From Robiginitalea sp. (GTDB taxonomy: Bacteria; Bacteroidota; Bacteroidia; Flavobacteriales; Flavobacteriaceae), in assembly GCA_024638915.1 (NCBI GenBank), contig JAHEJJ010000001.1, positions 248,001 through 312,000 of the forward strand: a stretch of DNA of 64,000 nucleotides. The letters run 5' to 3'. The position numbers and the translations under genes were made by a program. The notes under the pieces were generated by a model. That model saw nothing but the letters and a program-made list of their open reading frames with translations, made no database searches and was not told the origin of the DNA. This document shows positions 61,412-64,000 of this stretch, piece after piece; the first letter of the stretch is position 1; each line of letters starts with the position of its first letter.

Positions 61412-62671
61412 ATGGATAAAAGAACCTTTTTAAAACAGTTGGGTAGCGCAGCCGTACTGACACCATTTCTCCCCTATGATTTAAGAGCGAACCCGGAAGA
61501 CAAGGAGGCCTATCCATTACCCGATACCGAGGATTTCTGGCTCCGTATCAGGCGCGACTATGACTTGAAATCAGATTATATCAACCTGGAGAATGGTTAT
61601 TACTGTATCACACCCAGACCAACACTCCAGAAATATTTTGAGCATATAGAAGAAATTAACCTGCAGGGATCATATTATATGAGAACGGTCCAGTGGGAGA
61701 ACAAGGAAAAGATAGCCCGAAGATTAGCCCAATGGCTGGGCTGTGGCAGCGATGAGCTGATCATTACCCGCAATACTACGGAATCACTTGATATGATCAT
61801 TTCCGGATTTCCCTGGAAAGCAGGAGATGAAGCGATTTATGCAAAACAGGATTACGGTTCCATGATCGATCAATTCGAAATGATCGGTCGTCGATATGGT
61901 GTGGTAAACAAAGTAATCTCAATACCGAATCACCCGGGCTCCGATGATGAAATCGTTGCGCTTTATGAGCAGGAAATCACAACCAACACCAGGTTGATCA
62001 TGCTTTGTCATATGATCAATATCACAGGTCAGATATTGCCGGTTAAAAAGATATGTGAAATGGCACATGGCTATGGGGTCGAAGTAATGGTCGACGGGGC
62101 ACATTGTATCGGCCATATCGGGGTGGATATCGGGGAACTTGGCTGTGATTATTATGCCTCGAGCTTACATAAATGGTTGAGCGTACCCTTAGGTGCCGGA
62201 ATTCTCTATGTGTCCAGGGAGAACATCCCGAAAATATGGCCTTTATTAGCCGAACATAAGAGGGACTGTCAGGATATCAGCAGGCTAAACCATACCGGAA
62301 CACATCCGGCACATACTGATCTGGCGATAGCCGATGCCCTCGATTACCTTGAGCGTATCGGAATGGAACGTAAGGAAGAGCGATTGCGGTTTTTACAGTG
62401 CTATTGGAGCGAACCCTTGAGGGAAGTTCCTGGATTGCTTCTCAATACCCCAAAAGAGGCCGGGCGAAGTTGCGGTATCGGCAATATAGGGGTAGAGGAC
62501 ATGGAGCCAGCAGCCTTGGCCAAGATCCTTTTGCAGGAACATAAGATCTTCACAGTAGCAATCGATCAGAATAATGTTCACGGTTGCAGGATTACCCCTA
62601 ATGTCTATACCACAACCGCCGAACTCGACCGATTTATCGAAGCGATGATATCCCTCTCATCACGGAAATAG
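61412..62671 (+). CDS. exported class-V aminotransferase-fold PLP enzyme
   Basis: The 419-residue protein has an N-terminal MDKRTFLKQLGSAAVLTPF, a Tat-like signal with KR in place of RR, then a PLP domain like that of isopenicillin N epimerase/cysteine desulfurase-fold proteins. The PLP lysine is K254 in SSLHKWLSVPLGAGILYV, preceded by VMVDGAHCIGHIGVDIG with the PLP Asp. It is divergent from the gntP operon and may act on the same D- or modified amino acids. The substrate is unknown. Confidence 0.83.
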   Translation: MDKRTFLKQLGSAAVLTPFLPYDLRANPEDKEAYPLPDTEDFWLRIRRDYDLKSDYINLENGYYCITPRPTLQKYFEHIEEINLQGSYYMRTVQWENKEKIARRLAQWLGCGSDELIITRNTTESLDMIISGFPWKAGDEAIYAKQDYGSMIDQFEMIGRRYGVVNKVISIPNHPGSDDEIVALYEQEITTNTRLIMLCHMINITGQILPVKKICEMAHGYGVEVMVDGAHCIGHIGVDIGELGCDYYASSLHKWLSVPLGAGILYVSRENIPKIWPLLAEHKRDCQDISRLNHTGTHPAHTDLAIADALDYLERIGMERKEERLRFLQCYWSEPLREVPGLLLNTPKEAGRSCGIGNIGVEDMEPAALAKILLQEHKIFTVAIDQNNVHGCRITPNVYTTTAELDRFIEAMISLSSRK

Positions 62672-62789
62672 TTGGGGTTAAACTTGCAAAATCAGTAGTT
62701 GGAGGGGATTAAAAATACTCGTACCTTTAACCTTACAGATGACTTCAAAAACACCAAATAACTGATTTTCAACTCTAAACTCAAACTAC

Positions 62790-63281
62790 ATGTCTGCATC
62801 TAATAGGAAATGGGAATTGAGGCACAGCGTGGCCTTATTGCGAGTATTTATCGGCTGGCATTTCCTTTATGAAGGGGTGATCAAGATTTATAATCCTGAT
62901 TGGACCTCTTTTGGCTATCTGGCTACAGCCCAGGGCCCGTTAAAACCTTTCTTTATCTGGATCAGTCAGGAGCCGTTGATCGATTGGGCAGACTCGCTCA
63001 ATTGGATGGCACTGATGTTCGTTGGGATTACACTCTTACTTGGAGTTTTTGAAAGAATGGGCGCCCTTGCTGGAGTACTGCTTCTGGCGCTTTATTATCT
63101 CGCACACCCCTCCTTTCCCTGGTTACCACAGGTAAATGTGGAAGGCAGCTATTGGTTTGTTAATAAGAATCTTATTGAATTGGCAGCCTGCCTGGTACTT
63201 TACAAATTACCTACCGGTGAAACTTTCGGGCTCGCGGCAGTTTTCAAAAAGCGAAAAGAAGCGCAAACCAAAACGCAATAG
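62790..63281 (+). CDS. DoxX family membrane protein
   Basis: The 163-residue integral membrane protein has four transmembrane helices and the DoxX/DoxD-like signature VALLRVFIGWHFLYEGVIKIYNPDWTSFGYL. The family includes quinone-linked oxidoreductase subunits and terminal oxidase partners, but most members are undefined. It precedes a Tat-exported Gfo/Idh/MocA oxidoreductase by 57 bases; the two may act together. Confidence 0.85.
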   Translation: MSASNRKWELRHSVALLRVFIGWHFLYEGVIKIYNPDWTSFGYLATAQGPLKPFFIWISQEPLIDWADSLNWMALMFVGITLLLGVFERMGALAGVLLLALYYLAHPSFPWLPQVNVEGSYWFVNKNLIELAACLVLYKLPTGETFGLAAVFKKRKEAQTKTQ

Positions 63282-63338
63282 TAATTTATTGCACACTAAA
63301 TTTTAAAAAAACTATAATCGTTATTAAATCCTGACAAT

Positions 63339-64000
63339 ATGAAATGGACTAGAAGAGACGTTCTCAAAGGCCTTGGAGGCATTCCAATACTCGGTGCAGT
63401 TTGGTGGGCCGGAGCGTCGAATGCCGTATCAAAAAGAAGAAAAAGATCTGAAATACTCGAGCGGTTAAATATTCAACCATCACTACCGCCTTCGGTACCC
63501 ACCATTGGTGGCGACCCGATTCGGGTTGGGATTATAGGATTTGGTATACGCGGCGAACAGCTATGCCGCTCACTTGGGTTCGCTACCAATGAGTGGAAAG
63601 AAGCGATGAAGCTTGCAGCTCAGGAAGATTCCAAGCACTCGGCACTCAAGGATTTCATGAATCAGGATAAACTCAATGTGAGGTTGGCGGGAGTATGCGA
63701 TATCTTCGATGTAAGAGCGGAAAAAGCCCTGGCCTCTTTCAATACCGACGATAATAAGATCAAGCGCTATAAGACTCATCAGGAAATGATACGCAGCGGC
63801 GAAATAGATGCCGTAGTGATCGCCACCCCTGATCATTGGCACGCACCCATGTCGATCGATGCACTGGAAAATGGGGTGAACGTATATGTGGAGAAACCTA
63901 TGACCCATACGGTGGAGGAAACCTATCGCCTCAAGAAAGCTGCACAGAAATCTAAAGCGGTATTTCAGGTAGGTCACCAACACAGGCAGACCATGAGTTT
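63339..64000 (+). CDS. Tat-exported Gfo/Idh/MocA family oxidoreductase, 3' end cut by window edge
   Basis: The frame opens at the ATG at 63339 and remains open to the last base, about 220 codons. It begins KWTRRDVLKGLGGIP, a twin-arginine signal with a hydrophobic stretch after it. The Rossmann motif VGIIGFGIRGEQL is near residue 66, followed by GVCDIFDVRAEKA, VVIATPDHWHAP and the family motif EKPMTHTVEE. Such enzymes oxidise or rearrange sugars in the periplasm using tightly bound NAD(P). The C-terminal domain lies outside the window. Confidence 0.88.
   Translation, partial: MKWTRRDVLKGLGGIPILGAVWWAGASNAVSKRRKRSEILERLNIQPSLPPSVPTIGGDPIRVGIIGFGIRGEQLCRSLGFATNEWKEAMKLAAQEDSKHSALKDFMNQDKLNVRLAGVCDIFDVRAEKALASFNTDDNKIKRYKTHQEMIRSGEIDAVVIATPDHWHAPMSIDALENGVNVYVEKPMTHTVEETYRLKKAAQKSKAVFQVGHQHRQTMS

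Overview
The window is a stretch of chromosome from a member of the Bacteroidota, most probably a marine-type Flavobacteriaceae. The clues are two type IX secretion C-terminal sorting domain proteins, the lineage-typical families DUF3098, DUF4271, DUF4296 and DUF3127, the ftsX-DUF3098-uppP-truB order next to leuS, and repeated TAnnTTTG promoter elements (the Bacteroidota -7 box) upstream of genes. Genes are dense and mostly intact. I saw no tRNA or rRNA gene, insertion sequence, prophage or CRISPR array. The first and last genes are cut by the window edges.

Left third (1-25440): housekeeping and central metabolism. In order: a DUF3127 protein (cut), an AtoE-type short-chain fatty acid transporter, aat, tag, a TonB-like protein, truB-uppP-DUF3098-ftsX, leuS, alanine dehydrogenase, a zinc metallopeptidase, an Lrp regulator beside a saccharopine dehydrogenase-like enzyme, PEP carboxykinase, hemD-DUF4271, a divergent pair of glycosyltransferases (GT39/83-like and polyprenol-phosphate mannose synthase type), dihydroorotase and tyrS.

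Middle (25500-38450): a sterol desaturase-family protein, a LuxE-like acyl transferase, two very small T9SS cargo-like proteins, a PhoB/PhoR-like two-component system, trmB, a LysE exporter, an alkyltransferase-like protein, the Mrp/NifU Fe-S pair, an ABC exporter and a penicillin-acylase-family lipoprotein.

The most distinctive region is 38500-56360. One long minus-strand operon runs korA-korB-nuoABCD-nuoHIJKLMN and a small unknown gene. It lacks nuoE, nuoF and nuoG, which encode the NADH-oxidising module. Instead, the two subunits of a 2-oxoacid:ferredoxin oxidoreductase head the operon. Divergent from it are a dicluster ferredoxin and a full-length pyruvate:ferredoxin oxidoreductase (nifJ). 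The simplest reading is that 2-oxoacids reduce ferredoxin, and ferredoxin feeds an 11-subunit complex I that reduces quinone and pumps ions.

Right end (57300-64000): a four-gene minus-strand operon of a GntP-type permease, a RidA protein, a D-serine dehydratase/D-threonine aldolase-family enzyme and an M19 dipeptidase, with a divergent class-V aminotransferase-fold protein. This looks like a D-amino-acid or hydroxy-amino-acid utilisation locus. A DoxX protein and a Tat-exported Gfo/Idh/MocA oxidoreductase (cut by the edge) follow.
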